From Simmondsia chinensis (Eukaryota; Streptophyta; Magnoliopsida; Caryophyllales; Simmondsiaceae), in contig JAGTTD010000001.1 in NCBI GenBank assembly GCA_018398585.1, forward strand, positions 25,799,438-25,863,437: DNA of 64,000 bases. The letters are read 5' to 3'. The translations under genes were made by a program, and so were the position numbers. Positions 34,501 to 44,220 of this stretch are shown one piece after another. Position 1 is the stretch's first letter; every line of letters starts with the position of its first letter. The notes under the pieces are model-generated. The model did not search any database, was not told the DNA's origin, and saw only the letters and a program-made list of their open reading frames with translations.

Positions 34501-37500
34501 TTTGCATCTTGGTGTCACAAAGTTCACACAATAGCCTTTATCTCGTAGTTGAGCAATGTAGAAGATTATGCTTAAGGCCATCTACAAGTAGGACATCTTC
34601 AATGCAAGGAGAAGAGTTAGAAGCAACATTACTAATACTGATAATTCATTTCTTGTTGTCACCGAAAGTGACATTTCCGTTTGTTGGCATGAAGGAAGTG
34701 AACCTGGATTTGTCCCCGAACAGGTGCCTTGAGAAACCACTACCTAAGTACCACATTTGGTTCTTGCTTTCAATCTTCATTCAAACCTATCATAATTCAA
34801 CTGCTTTTAGGAACCAAATATTTTAGGTTCTTCGTTGTTAGCCTTGACATTTGGTGGTCGGGATCCTTTTGGGACCCAAAACGTTTTGGTCTTTCACAAA
34901 TTGTTTTTAAAATTCTTTTTAAACTCATCGGTGGTGACAAGACTTTGACAAAACATACATTGAAATGTTTTGTTCGAGCATTTCCATTGTAGTCAATTCC
35001 TTTGTTGTAAATGGGTCTTTGAGAAGACAATATTGCTCAATTGTTTCTCACAATTTGTAAAACTTGTTTGGCATTTTTTGAAAGATCTTCTACTTATTCT
35101 TTCAAAGGCTCATTTTCCTTCACTAATGATTCATCTTCCTTGTATATTACTTATCTTGTTCATACAATTCATGAAAGTCAACAATAAATTTATCATAAGA
35201 TAGATCATTTACCGCATGTTCTTATCAATGGCCATGAGGCAAAAATTGGCCACTTCATCTTCACTTTTTGCATCGGAGTCATCATCAGTATTCCCCTAAG
35301 CCGCAAATGCTTTCTTCCTTTTTTCCTTTTTGTTTTTGTTCTAGAATTTGTTGAAGGACTTCTTGTATTTTTGAATGGGACAAACTCTTTTAAGATGTTA
35401 GATTTGCCACAATCATTTTTTTCTTTTGAAGGAATTTTTAAGCCTGTCTGTCAACATAGCCATTTCATCATCACTTTCATCATCTTCTTCGCTTAGAGAT
35501 GATTTAAATGTCATGTCTTTAACTTTCTTTTGTTTTTCTGCTTCCTTCAATTCTTCCATGTCAATCTCATGGGTTATGCGATTGCCAATTAGTTGATCAA
35601 TTTTGTAGGTAGAAAGGCTATGCGCTTCTCGTGTAGCGGTAACCTTTCCTTGCCATGAAATAGGAAGACATCTAGGAATTTTTCTAAGTTGCTCCTCATT
35701 TGAATACATTTTTCCAAGAGCTTGAAGCTTGTTAGTAATGTTAGAGAATCTTGTATACATCTCTTTTTTAGATTCCTCCGATTCTAATCTGAAAAGTCCA
35801 TAGGACCGTACCCACAAGATGTTGATCTTTGTTGACTTCAGTTGATCCGTGCTTTCATAGGTAATTTTGAGCTTGTCCCATATCTCTTTTGTCGATTGAC
35901 GACCTGAAGCATGATTAAAAATATTTGAGGCAATAACACATAGTAGTTGATAATGAGATTTTGCATTTTTCGCAAGTTTTTCCTTATCGTTTTGGGAAAG
36001 CTCATTTGTCTTTTTCTTAATGGTTTCATCTTTTCCTTTCCTTAAAAGGCACATATTCACCATTATTTGTAATAACCTATAAATTGTAATCACTAGATGT
36101 AATGTAAAGTCTCATCCTAAATTTCCAATAGGAAAATCTTCCCCATTAGAAAGAGGCTGGTCGATCGATTGATCCTCATCTATGATAGGAATGAATGTTT
36201 CTATTATGATTCCTCTGAGGTGGTTAGACCCAAAAAAAAAAAAAGAGTTCTGGCTCTGATGTCAATTGAAGGCTCAAAAAGCAACTTGAGAGAGGGGGAC
36301 GAGGGTGAATTATGCTCCTTTGTGATAAAATGATAACTTAAACTTTAAGAATACGAATTAGATTGAAAGATAAACAATAAGTGCGAGGAATAAAAAAGTA
36401 AAGTGAAGAAGAGAAGAATGCATAACGATTTTTATGTGGTTCACTTCCAACTTGAAAGCTAGTATTCAATGATCTTTTGAGGCGGCTTGAGGAGAAAGTC
36501 AGAAGAGAGGCAAAAGATCCCACCAAAACCCTATAGAGGCCCGGCTTGTATAGAGGAGGCGTGCCCTAGGGTTCGTTTCCGCTACTATGCGATCAATCGG
36601 GCCCCTGACCGATCGAGTGGATAGCAACATAAACGAATTTTCTGTTACCTGATTGTTCAACCAACTATAGAATTGAAACTTGTGTTGCGCCGATAGATCG
36701 ACCTCTTGGCCCGGCGATTGGCCAGTGATAGAGATGGCAAAAGGGGAGCCGATGGATCGGCCTTTCCGCTGATTGATCAGTTCTGTTCTCCGCGTATAAA
36801 AGATCGAAAAAAAATGTCATATGTGTTGCTGAATCCCGACTCGATGGGTTCTTTTGATGCACATGGTGGGTATTTATGCGTTGTCGCCAAATGTCCTCCT
36901 TTGGGCTAATTCTTCACTGCTTTTCGAGTTCCTTTCGTTCCAACGCATTCAAAGTCTATAATGCAAAAATAGCATCAAAATATGCAAGTAATCGCCCAAA
37001 ATATCATGGAGAATGGAGGATAAGACATCAATTGTGTACTGCTTTTGAACAGTAGTGCCAAAACTATGAAATGCTGTGATTGAGATGCATGTATCATCGA
37101 ATCAAACAACTTGGGCTTTGCGTAGTGGATTTTGAGTTAGTAGTTGCAGAAAAGAGTGTTACAGGAAAATTATTTTTGTGATAGCCTCAATCCGCTCTCT
37201 CGGACAGGCAGTTCGAAGGTTTTTCTTTTTCAGCCTTGATGGTAAGGCTGATGGCACACTCATAATCTTCTTCCATGAGCGAGATTGCAGTCATAAATGC
37301 ATATCTTGTATTTTATTTATTAAAAAGTAGTTGTAAATGTGTTTACATGTCGATATCATTAAAGGAAGGATAATTACCTTTGGCAACCCAAGATATTGGT
37401 TAAAATAGAAATCGTTGTAAGAATGTTGCTCATCGGCTTTTAGCTTTGATTCAAAAAAAGTTGAACAATGTATTTTCATTCCTGAATTTTTAGTCCAATG

Positions 37501-40500
37501 AGAGGCGGGGAAGAGGGCAAATGTATGCGCAAATTATTTTCTTCAAAAAAAGAGCAATTTTATAATTTTGTAGCAACAGCTTTTCAAAGGCCAAAAGCTT
37601 TCACCTATAGCTTATTAAAAGCTTGCATCTGACAGCCAAAGCATGTGGAAAGCTAATACAGAATTTTGATCATACAGACTGTATACTGTGTAGGGATGCA
37701 CATGGGTCGGGTAATACCCAAGACCGACCCAACCCATATCAATTGGGTTGGGTTGAGTTGGGTTGGGTTAATTTTCTTTGCTGGGTCTAATGGGTCCAAA
37801 TTGCTTTGTACCCATGGGTATTAGGTCTGAGTCCGAGTTACCCATGGGTAGGCATTGATTATGTAGGAGTATGTTCTTTTTTTTGATCCAATGTAGGAAC
37901 AAGTTCAAGCATGCCTAAATTGAGCCTAAATAAAGCGAGTTAGTCTTGAAACTCATCAAGCTAGGTACGCCGAGATTTAACTATTTATCACCTAGGTATC
38001 CTAGTGTTTCAATATATACAACAGGGAACCTCAAGGTTTAAAATTTTTTTGGGTTATTTACATCAAAGGTCTCTGAACTTTTCTCATTGTGTCAATTTAG
38101 TCCTTATACTTTTAGTTGTGTCAATTTAATCCTTTGGTCAAATTCAAGTCGAGTTATTGACTTAATTTTTATTGATACAATTATGTTAAATACAAGTAAT
38201 CCACTATAAATCCAACCGTGGACTCCATTGAATCCAACTCGTGGCTAAATCATTTAAATTTTCATTAAAAACTTAAGAATAATTTTACTTTCAAGGACCA
38301 AATTCACACAATATTAACTGTACAGAGACTAAATTAACACAATTAAAGTGCAAGGACTAAATTGAAACAATGAGCAAAGTACAAGAACTTTTGCTGTAAA
38401 TAGCCCAAAATTTTATCACTTAGCTATCATGATGTCTTAAAATTTTATTCATTTAGTTACCCATTTCCTGAAATTCAATAAATTTTTTTTGGAAAGTGTC
38501 GAAGTGGAACATGAAGCCGATAATATATAAGTATCATAATTGAAATTTGATTTTGCCAAAAAATTTTAAAATTCTGTGTATCCTTTGTCAAAATTTCATA
38601 GATTTTCATTTGAAAATACTAAAATTAAACACGAGTCCAACAATATATTGGTCTCTTCATTAGAATTTTATATTTTTTGCCAAAAATGATTACATTATAC
38701 ACGATTTGGACAATAGTTAGATAGTTTACATCAATATTCAGTGAATTTTTTATCGTAATTTGTTGAATGTTTGCTGAAAACATTGATGATTATCATAATT
38801 ATGTGTAATATCAACATTTTACCCATAGAATAGGTCGGATTCTTATAAAAATTTATCAAATTTCAACATAAGGTACCTAATGTGATAAAATATTCAAACC
38901 TCAGGGTATCTTATTGTATACATTAAAATGTTAGGGTACCTTTGTGATAAATGGTCAAACTTCAAGGTACCTAAGTTATAGTTTTTCAAATTTAAATGAA
39001 TCTTTGTTTATACGTTTGCCCAACATGACCTGACCCACCCAACCCAACCCAACCCAACCCAACCCGACCAAACCAACCCAGAACCATTTCCTACCTTTTT
39101 ATGGGTTTGGGTTGGGTATGGGTCAATTATTGGATGGGTCACAATGGTTCTAGACCCAACCCACCCAAACCCAACCCATGAACACCCCTAATATTGTGTA
39201 AAAAGCAATCAAAAAGCCAGAATGTTTTGGATAAATTGGTTAGCTTACACCTCCACCCTAAGAGAAAGTGCTATGTGAAATAGGTGGGATCATTTGATGA
39301 CGAACTTACGACATATCTGGCTTTGTTGTTGTGAAAAATGAATTGAATTGCATTTTTGAGAAAAGAAACAAATGCATGACTATTGAATGGTTAAATCGTT
39401 TTGAATTTATGATAATTAAACTTGGCTAATGGCGGGTTTCTGTTGGCTCTATTTGACACATGAAATTAGAATTGGATTGTGGAATAACAATTTCAATTCT
39501 AATACTGATAGAATTAAAATTAGTATGCAATTGAAATTCCATTATTTGACTAATAAAAAGAATTGGAAGCTGAAATTGTAATTCATAACTAATTATCTAG
39601 GGTTTTGAGTCACCGAGTTAAATCATTTCACATGTCATGTCAATTACGGTCGGGTTTTGGTTGAACTGGATCATTTCGGACTTAGAGTCATTTCGATTTT
39701 TGAATAAACTTGGTTCGAGTTTTAGTTGGATAGAATCATGCTCAAGTCTTATAGGATTTTGGGTTAATTAGATGGTTCATTCTAGGATTCCAGTTAGCAC
39801 AAGTTAGATTTGAGTTGCGTAAAGTGATTTAAGGTTCGAGCCATCTTGATTTCAGGTCAATCGGGTTGTGTGATTTCCAATTCCAAGTTACCTAGATTGG
39901 GTCAAATTTATATTGAGTCATGTCACGCCATTTTTAGTTTTAATCAATCTCTAGGTTTCGGGTTAATTGGGTTGGGTTATCTTGGGTTTCGATCGGCTCC
40001 TTCAGGTCCCCATTCAAGTCAGACCCAAGTTAGGTAGGTTCATTTCTAGTTTGGGTGAGTTAAAATGAAATTACAATTCTTTCTCCAACCCCAAAGAATT
40101 GAAATGAATGATTTTCAGTTAGTACCTCACTCCTTGGAATTGACCGGTAGAATTTTAATTCTAATTCTAATAGGTAAACCAAACAATTGAATTAGAATTC
40201 TGGACCCTAGTTGCACTCTCAACTCCAATTCTATGTACTAAATAGGACCTTAAAGAAACAATTGAACCACTGGAATGTGGATGGTGATGGTGGAGGGCAA
40301 GAGGCTACGAAATTCCATTTGACCTACGCCCATATATTGTCTATCATATCTTTTTTGCGTGGTTACCCCAGTTCGTAGTTAGTGGCTCTTTCATTGATCA
40401 GCTGTGCTCGTGTAATTTTTGTGTTTATAAATGTAAACGATTTCTTTGCTGGAATGTAGCTTGATAAGGTGCAATATGATGCAGATTGCTCGCTGTCAGA

Positions 40501-41339
40501 TGAAGGAAGCTGAAGATATCAGGCAAAAGTTAGCATCTCTGCGCCATCCAGGCGGCTCAACTAAATCTATTAACACGTTCACTGAACCTTCATTGACAGT
40601 GGAGTTCAGTAAACCTCCTGTTCAGGCGACCAGCAGTCTTCAAGATCCCCTAAGTGAACCACCTAATACTGTCCAGCTTCCTTTACAACTACCACCTTTA
40701 ATTCAACCTTCAACAACTTTCGCTTCTCTCAGTGCTACTGAAGAAGACAAGAAGAAAGCGGTGGCTGCTGCCGTTGCTGCCAAGCTTGCTGCCTCTACGT
40801 CTTCAGCTCAGATGCTTACCTCTGTCCTGTCATCCCTTGTTGCTGAAGAAGCAGCCAAAAAATCCGGGTTCAGTGCTAACGGATCTGTATTGTCTCCTGA
40901 AAAGCGACCAAAACTTGAGCACCCATCACCTGCTACAGATGCTGCTAACTCCGATTCAGGCAGTTCAGATTATTTTACCCATCTCCAGCAAACAATGTCG
41001 GCTAGTGCTCAACCCATGTCCCATCCTCCCCCTCCACCACCACTCCCTCAACCATTTCCACCTACAAGTTTCCCTGCTAATCAGTTTCTTCATTCCGGCA
41101 GTCCAATGATGGGGGCGATGCCTTATGGATACAGCGGTATTGGTCTACCACCGCCACCTCCTCCACTGTCGAATTTGGCTATGGGTTTGGCCCGCCCACC
41201 CAGTGGTCATCAGAACCAGCAGCTGCAACCACTGCAGCAACCTCAGCAGTCCTCCAATGGAAGTTATCATCGGCCCCCAGGTATCGGTTTGTACGGGCAA
41301 AACAATCAACCTGCAACACCGCCAGTGCATCGCCAGTAA
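25545..41339 (+). CDS. CID-domain (RPRD1/ENTH-VHS-like) pre-mRNA regulator, 3' exons
   Basis: Three exons are visible: 25545-25684 (enters in phase, first codon split), 25772-25807 (12 codons) and 40485-41339 (284 codons plus stop TAA). Donors are CAA|GTATGG and CAG|GTATGA; acceptors TTTTCAG|GAA and GATGCAG|ATT; all introns keep frame. The spliced protein begins VQPRPGVEDDLGEQENVLQQ, continues as a heptad-rich coiled coil through LKLEILRGQLQ and IARCQMKEAEDIRQKL, then an Ala-rich helix (KKKAVAAAVAAKLAAS), a basic SPEKRPKLE motif, and a tail of poly-Pro (PPPPPPLPQP, PPPPPPLS) and Gln. This matches the C-terminal half of plant proteins with an N-terminal RNA polymerase II CTD-interaction domain, which bind the phosphorylated CTD and act in 3' processing and termination. 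The CID exons are not visible. Retention of the second intron adds one codon, then TGA. The second intron is 14,677 bp of nested transposons. Confidence 0.8.
26096..27780 (-). mobile_element. PIF/Harbinger-like non-autonomous element B
   Basis: Inverted relative of element A in the giant intron. Ends GGCCATGATTGGCACATGG (left) and the complement of GGCTCTTTTTGGAACTTG (right), flanked by 3-bp TAA (26093-26095, 27781-27783). The interior is built from CCAATTGACCC / GACCCGA-like degenerate repeats (the complement of those in A and C) and lacks a transposase. A G-run lies at about 26277-26300. Nested LINE at 26806-27525. Confidence 0.7.
26806..27525 (-). mobile_element. RTE-clade LINE, 5'-truncated (L-f)
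   Basis: About 720 bp on the minus strand in element B. Encodes CWPVKRYHIQKLK, MAEMRMLLWTCTHTRKDQIR, LGVAPIKDKLRERRLQWFGH and SRPKKSWREAIRHDL, an open frame of 117 residues from 27484 to 27131. Its 5' end lies within about 8 bp of the truncation point of the LINE at 7771. The 3' UTR shows an expanded run (G 26872-26889 on +, next to T 26858-26871) and a TTG-type tail at about 26806. Flanking duplication not clear. Confidence 0.88.
27781..28455 (-). repeat. Athila-like LTR fragment
   Basis: From about 27990 the sequence parallels 28880-29290 (shared words: GGTTACAAG, CTTATGACTC, ATCTCAATAACACTA, GGGTTGGGTATAACCTC, AAGCTACAAGCAC), i.e. the middle of the LTR at 28745-30044, but diverged and without either terminus. 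It stops at the short LINE tail at 28462. Confidence 0.6.
28462..28517 (-). mobile_element. LINE 3'-tail fragment (L-g)
   Basis: About 55 bp. On the minus strand it reads TTAGCGGGAGCC, CATTGGGTTATTG, then (TTG)n, the extreme 3' end of the same LINE family. It separates the LTR fragment on the left from the Athila leader on the right. Confidence 0.65.
28530..30044 (-). mobile_element. Athila-like gypsy element, 5' LTR and leader only
   Basis: Minus-strand LTR 28745-30044 (on + it starts TGATGTAG and ends GGCACATCG). Left of it is the complement of a tRNA-Asp-type primer binding site (28721-28738, complement of TGGCACCGTTACCGGGGA) and about 190 bp of leader collinear with 50160-50360. The leader stops at 28530 and no gag or pol follows, so the element was truncated. 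The LTR has a TATAAATA (complement) near 29640 and many TGATCG/CGATCA words at 29690-29850. Relative to the + strand copy at 49263-50131 it carries about 430 extra bp (the GGCTACAAGC-rich part). Confidence 0.8.
28721..28738 (-). other. Primer binding site (tRNA-Asp type)
   Basis: Complement of TGGCACCGTTACCGGGGA, six bases inside the LTR boundary; the site typical of Athila and Tat lineages. Confidence 0.8.
30045..30740. other. Intron sequence, no gene; SalI-core palindromes
   Basis: AT-rich sequence between the Athila LTR and the copia remnant. At 30546-30561 there is a perfect 16-bp palindrome TGTGTGTCGACACACA, and at 30610-30625 a second copy with one mismatch. A direct repeat of CAATGGCCCTTGTTACC lies at about 30496-30545. 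It may be part of the 3' region of the copia element, but no 3' LTR matching 36267-36916 was found. Confidence 0.4.
30913..31849 (+). mobile_element. RTE-clade LINE, 5'-truncated (L-h)
   Basis: 937 bp inserted in the copia RNase H region, with a 15-bp target duplication TGAT(T/C)GTTTGTGGGG (30898-30912, 31850-31864; one mismatch). Encodes VQQDGGIDEDVNNRIKVGRH, KWRMASTVLCDGKFPLKLKG, YGAECWPIKR, then after damage near 31172 the WMCGCTRNDRIRN-like segment. The 3' UTR retains CTCTTTAGGGTAGCACTC and AAGGTTTCGTACATCC with a short C7, and ends TTTGTTGTTGC. Confidence 0.92.
31870..33476 (-). pseudogene. copia reverse transcriptase/RNase H remnant
   Basis: Minus-strand pieces 33476-32904 (KGYNQGINYEETFATISKLKAF) and 32613-32041 (FGMENSKATATPMG, YRGMIASLLYLTTSRPDILF, GFKDADFAGYKVEWKSTNGT, LGHALVSRFSKK). 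These are the start of the copia reverse transcriptase and its end plus RNase H. The stretch 32640-32900 between them is degenerate and lacks a clear YVDD. The last part (31929-31870) gives VIMCLKENVDVKFVPTND before the LINE insertion; KLADIF-type residues continue beyond it. Confidence 0.85.
33452..34340 (-). pseudogene. copia integrase remnant
   Basis: GETPYELYKERKPNIAYFKP at 33832-33700 is the conserved segment after the integrase core (normally TPYEL...KPNISHF). To the right (33839-34340) only scattered matches to the core and zinc-binding part survive. Stops and frameshifts throughout. Confidence 0.65.
34341..35412 (-). other. Degenerate copia interior
   Basis: Lies between the integrase remnant and gag of the minus-strand copia element, where the rest of gag, the zinc knuckle and protease are expected. 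Stops are frequent and no motif is certain. A KNKKEKRKKAFAA-like segment near 35330-35290 and ANFCLMAIDKN near 35240 fit the gag end of SIRE-like elements. Confidence 0.45.
35413..36093 (-). pseudogene. copia gag (UBN2-type)
   Basis: A 226-codon open frame. It holds the usual gag core: HYQLLCVIASNIFNHASGRQ, STKEIWDKLKITYEST, the KEMYTRFSNITNKLQALGK segment and LPISWQGKVTATREAHSLS, then a charged linker (KEAEKQKKVKDM) and an acidic stretch SEEDDESDDEMAMLTDRLKN. It ends at a stop where the zinc knuckle should start, so the protein is truncated. The first residues near 36093 may belong to the leader rather than the protein. Confidence 0.8.
36917..37690. other. Intron sequence, no gene seen
   Basis: Sequence between the copia LTR and the hAT-like element, without a recognised repeat or coding frame. 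It is among the few parts of the giant intron that may be original intron. Confidence 0.4.
37961..38975. repeat. Second-layer inverted repeat inside the hAT-like element
   Basis: Left arm 37961-38041 (CTAGGTACG, ATTTATCACCTAGGTATCCT, AACCTCAAGGTTT) is matched in inverted orientation by 38868-38975 (AGGTACC, CCTCAGGGTATC, TTAGGGTACC, TTTGTGATAAATGG). The arms are separated by a further element and by a tandem pair (about 38490-38580 and 38610-38690, both ending TTTGCCAAAAA). Probably a foldback or MULE-like element. Confidence 0.55.
38051..38406. mobile_element. Innermost MITE with ~95-bp terminal inverted repeats
   Basis: The left arm starts GGGTTATTTACATCAAAGGT (38051) and runs through CATTGTGTCAATTTAGTCCTT; the right arm is its inverted copy and ends GCTGTAAATAGCCC at 38406. 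Such 'GGnTATTTACA...TTTAGTCC' arms are common in plant Mutator-like MITEs (recalled resemblance). Flanking AAAATTTT on both sides could be the target duplication, but the AT-rich context prevents a firm call. Confidence 0.65.
39445..40249 (+). mobile_element. PIF/Harbinger-like non-autonomous element C
   Basis: 805 bp. Starts GGCTCTATTTGACACATG; its right end is the complement of GGTCCTATTTAGTACATAG, giving ~26-bp inverted repeats. TTA follows on the right (40250-40252); the left flank is less clear (TGTT). The interior consists of degenerate GGTCAATCGGGTTG-like repeats as in A and B, with no LINE and no transposase. It lies about 240 bp before the last exon of the CID-domain gene. Confidence 0.68.
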
Positions 41340-41390
41340 TTAAGCCAATAAGCAACACCGCCAGTGCATCGCCAGTAATTAAGCCAATAA
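41313..41390 (+). repeat. 39-bp tandem duplication spanning the stop codon
   Basis: Two units, 41313-41351 and 41352-41390, each GCAACACCGCCAGTGCATCG... with the stop TAA inside. The first copy encodes the last nine residues of the CID-domain protein and the stop; the second lies in the 3' UTR and is identical by eye, so it arose recently. Confidence 0.9.
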
Positions 41391-43890
41391 TCACCAAGAA
41401 AAGGAGGTTTATGATGCCTATTGGACGTGTACATTAGTAGGTATTAGACCTGCATGGAAGATTCTGTTTTTCTGTTGACTGTAACTGAGGTGACGATGAA
41501 AGGGAAAACAGGTTTTGATGCATATTTGTACTGTAAATTAGTAGGTTTTAGACTCGAGAGAGGAAGAAGGTTCATTTTCTGACATTTGCATCACAGCACA
41601 TACACTGCTTCATGCTTGTCCAAGATGGTGGTTCCTTTTGTGGGAAGTATAATTTTCGTACATGTAGCTTAATTATATCCTTTTAAGACATTTGAAGATA
41701 CCTTTTCCGCAGTTACTGTTATTATATTTCTTCTTGAAGTATTCATGTTGGTATTAGTAAACATAGAAAAATCTATGAAGCTAGTTGAATCTGACCTTTG
41801 CACGTATCCTCGTATCTGACTCTTACACACTTGGTCTTTCTATGTACACAAATCAACGGCAACATATACAATTCTCTGAGTAAAACATGTCATGTTTCTG
41901 TATTTTTCTTTTTAAAAAAGATGTGTATAATTGTCACTTGTACAATAGTGTATTTTCTTTATTTTTTCAATTTAAAAACAAATGATTAAAGGAAAATAAT
42001 CAAATAATTAAATTTATTTTCACAAAAAATGATAAAAATACATTTCAAATTTGTTTTAAATTAAGGTGTCCCAATCTCGCAACGTGTGGGTAAAGTTTCT
42101 TCAGGAGATAACTAGCATTCCCCTCAGGCTATAATTAGGGCTCTGATACCCCGCCTTTTTGGCTGTGCGTGGTGGCATGTCTGGTTGCTGCTGCTGCGGC
42201 TTTTACTCCTCCAGGGTTGCCTGGAGGCGAGCTGCCTAGATCTGCTTTCAACTTCGTGTGAAGTGACCAAAAATCTATTTTTCTCGGAACTGTTTCTCAG
42301 ATGAATTTTCAGATGGTTGGCTAATGATTTTGCACGTGGCGGCGCGTGCGATGGCCCTTAAGGCCATGTTTCGTGCTCCGTTCACAACTAGTTGTCGCCT
42401 TTCTAGTCGTTCTGTCATTATTGCAAAAGAAGCGGTCGTTTTTGGTGGCCTATCTGATCTTGGTCTGTGTTTACTTCTTGTCTGTTACCCTTCGATAAAT
42501 ACCTTCTTGTCCGGAAAGGTGAGATTTGCTTGTCTTTTCAGCTGGTTTCGTATTTTAGCCATTTCATGTTAAAGGTTAAGAGGAACCGACAAGCAAAGAC
42601 CCGATTACTATTTTGCATGGCTGATTCGTTACTGGGGGCTAATTTGAGTAAATTAGTTCCTGGTCTAGCAATATGGGCATTAGCTTGGATAATTGCTCTT
42701 CGTTCCCTTTCAACTTGGGAATTCTTATCCGGGCCACCACCTAGAAGATTTCTATTGAATGTTATAGCAAAGGAAAAAACGATGTTATAGACTTTGAGAG
42801 CTCTTATGATGTTTGCTGCGACTGCATATGTCACACCCACCACCTTTTGGCTTTCTTCTTTTGGGTGTCGGAGGTATTTACATCCCAAAGTCGAGTGAGT
42901 TGAAACGTCATCTTGGGATAAAAGAGCATGTGCTCAACATGTGGGATTAAGCTCGAGACTTGAGGAATGGAAACGACGGCGTCCATATTTTAGTTTGATA
43001 AAGATAGAAGAAAAAAGATCACAATGGAGATTTAGGATAATTATTAAGAATTTGAATTATTGTAAATTCAATCAAGATCTAGAAGATATTATTAGTTAGG
43101 ATTATTATTAGCTTTCTTTATTATTATCGTATTAGGAACTTGTTAGTTTATTTTTATTTAGATTTAGTTCCATTTCTATAGATATTTATGAAGTAAGAGC
43201 TTTGAACAAAAATCATTTCTTTTTTATTTTCTTAAACACAGAGCAGTTTAAAGTTAAGTACAAAGATACTTAGTTAGTTGGGCACAGCGCTGTTCAACCA
43301 TCCTCGTAGCCCCTCAATTAGGCACAGGGACGCTTAGTCTCTACCATAGCTACTTCACTAACTAAAGCTCCGATATAATAGCCGCTCAAGGTGGTTGAAT
43401 GGGCATAACAAGCTCGAGCTTGAGAGAGTTATCGAGAGCGATGCGGGAAAGGTAACTACCAGAGCTCAAGGTTGTTTCTTTAGAGAGCGTATTAGGAATG
43501 TGTGCCTTCAAAACATTAAAGAGAGAGTGGGTGATAGTGGGAGACAAGTTGACCTCGAGCATGTTTAAGTGCCACTTCAGGATGACGACAACATGGAGGT
43601 TGAACGTGCGACATATATTACGCCAATCTCGGATGCAGCAGTGAGATTTTTAGTTTATGAATAAAAGGCTCTTGTTACATGGTAAAGAGTCCCACCACCA
43701 ACAAAAAAACTTCTACAATTTTTTTCTTGTTTATTTTTACAGCACACTTGTGCTTAGTTGTTTTCCTTCTTCCGTAAGAGCAGATGTACCTATAGATGTA
43801 TCTTTATCTTGTGCTTCAGACAATACAATTAGGTGTTCAGTTATGGGTACAAGAAGGTAATCACTTCTGCCATAATCTTTGTCCCCCACC
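41391..43890. other. 3' UTR of the host gene and unannotated sequence
   Basis: The first few hundred bases are the 3' UTR of the CID-domain gene. From 42100 to 42900 short GC-richer frames occur on both strands (for example 42467-42790 plus and 42888-42538 minus, the latter with IIQANAHIARPGTNLLKLAP). I do not recognise either and they overlap, so at most one is real. 43080-43260 is AT-rich with LTR-like words. No feature here is firm. Confidence 0.35.
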
Positions 43891-43894
43891 CTTT

Positions 43895-44220
43895 CAATAA
43901 GTTAAGCTTAGCGCCATCAAGATAAGGCTTTGACGGCCAAGTCTAGAGCTTGATTGCGTTGGTCTTAGGTTGGTGACATGACTTAGATCGTCAGGTGAAT
44001 TTAGGTTTGAGTTATTGTTTCAAGGCTTTGATTGTGTTTGTCCTAACCTAATGACTTAAATATGGTTTGCTCCATGTAAATCTTGTCAAGTTTTAACTCA
44101 TTCTAGTTATCATAAGTGTGTCAGGCTTAAAATTTAATTGATTCGGGCTTAGGAGTAGACTGCTGAACTTTTGGATTTGTCTCCATTGTAATTCCTAGTT
44201 CTTATGTGTGTGTCAATCTA
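43895..44220 (-). repeat. Tat-associated repeat R, inverted partial copy (R0)
   Basis: The complement of this segment follows R1 (GGCTTTGACGGCCAAG and GATTGCGTTGGTCTTA here are the inverse of the CTTGGCCGTCAAAGCC-type and accompanying words of R copies), covering roughly the central third of the unit. With R1 starting at 44480 it forms an inverted pair with a ~260-bp spacer. Confidence 0.75.

Larger units (their letters stand above)
30750..36916 (-). mobile_element. Ty1/copia element (SIRE-like), degenerate, minus strand
   Basis: Read from right to left: a 5' LTR beginning (on +) at TGAAGGCTC 36267 and probably ending TTCTTCA near 36916; a primer site TGACATCAGAGCC (complement at about 36252-36264); gag (36093-35413); a zinc-knuckle remnant; integrase remnants (to about 33460); reverse transcriptase start (33476-32904); and the reverse transcriptase end with RNase H (32613-31870, resuming 30912-30780 across a LINE). 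Integrase before reverse transcriptase is the copia order. The gag type and DDESDDEMAML-like acidic tail resemble the SIRE lineage (an inference). No 3' LTR was recognised. Confidence 0.8.
37691..39191. mobile_element. hAT-like non-autonomous element with two nested inverted-repeat elements
   Basis: Ends TAGGGATGCACATGGGTCGG (left) and the complement of TAGGGGTGTTCATGGGTTGG (right), flanked by the 8-bp duplication ATA(C/T)TGTG (37683-37690, 39192-39199; one mismatch). Eight-base duplications and TAGGG-type termini are hAT features. The ends are rich in GGGTTGGGT / ACCCAACCC words, including AACCC repeats near 39035-39065. There is no transposase. Confidence 0.75.

Noticed and set aside
39035..39065. 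Telomere-like AACCC repeats
   Set aside because: The unit is CCCAA, not the plant CCCTAAA, and it lies in the GGGTTGGGT-rich end of a hAT-like element.
42128..42142. GGGCTCTGATACC, complement of a tRNA-Met primer site
   Set aside because: No LTR end (CA...TG) is found next to it and no gag or pol nearby on the minus strand.
42467..42888. Overlapping frames on both strands of about 107-116 codons
   Set aside because: No recognised domain, no splice or promoter context, and the two overlap; listed only as unannotated sequence.
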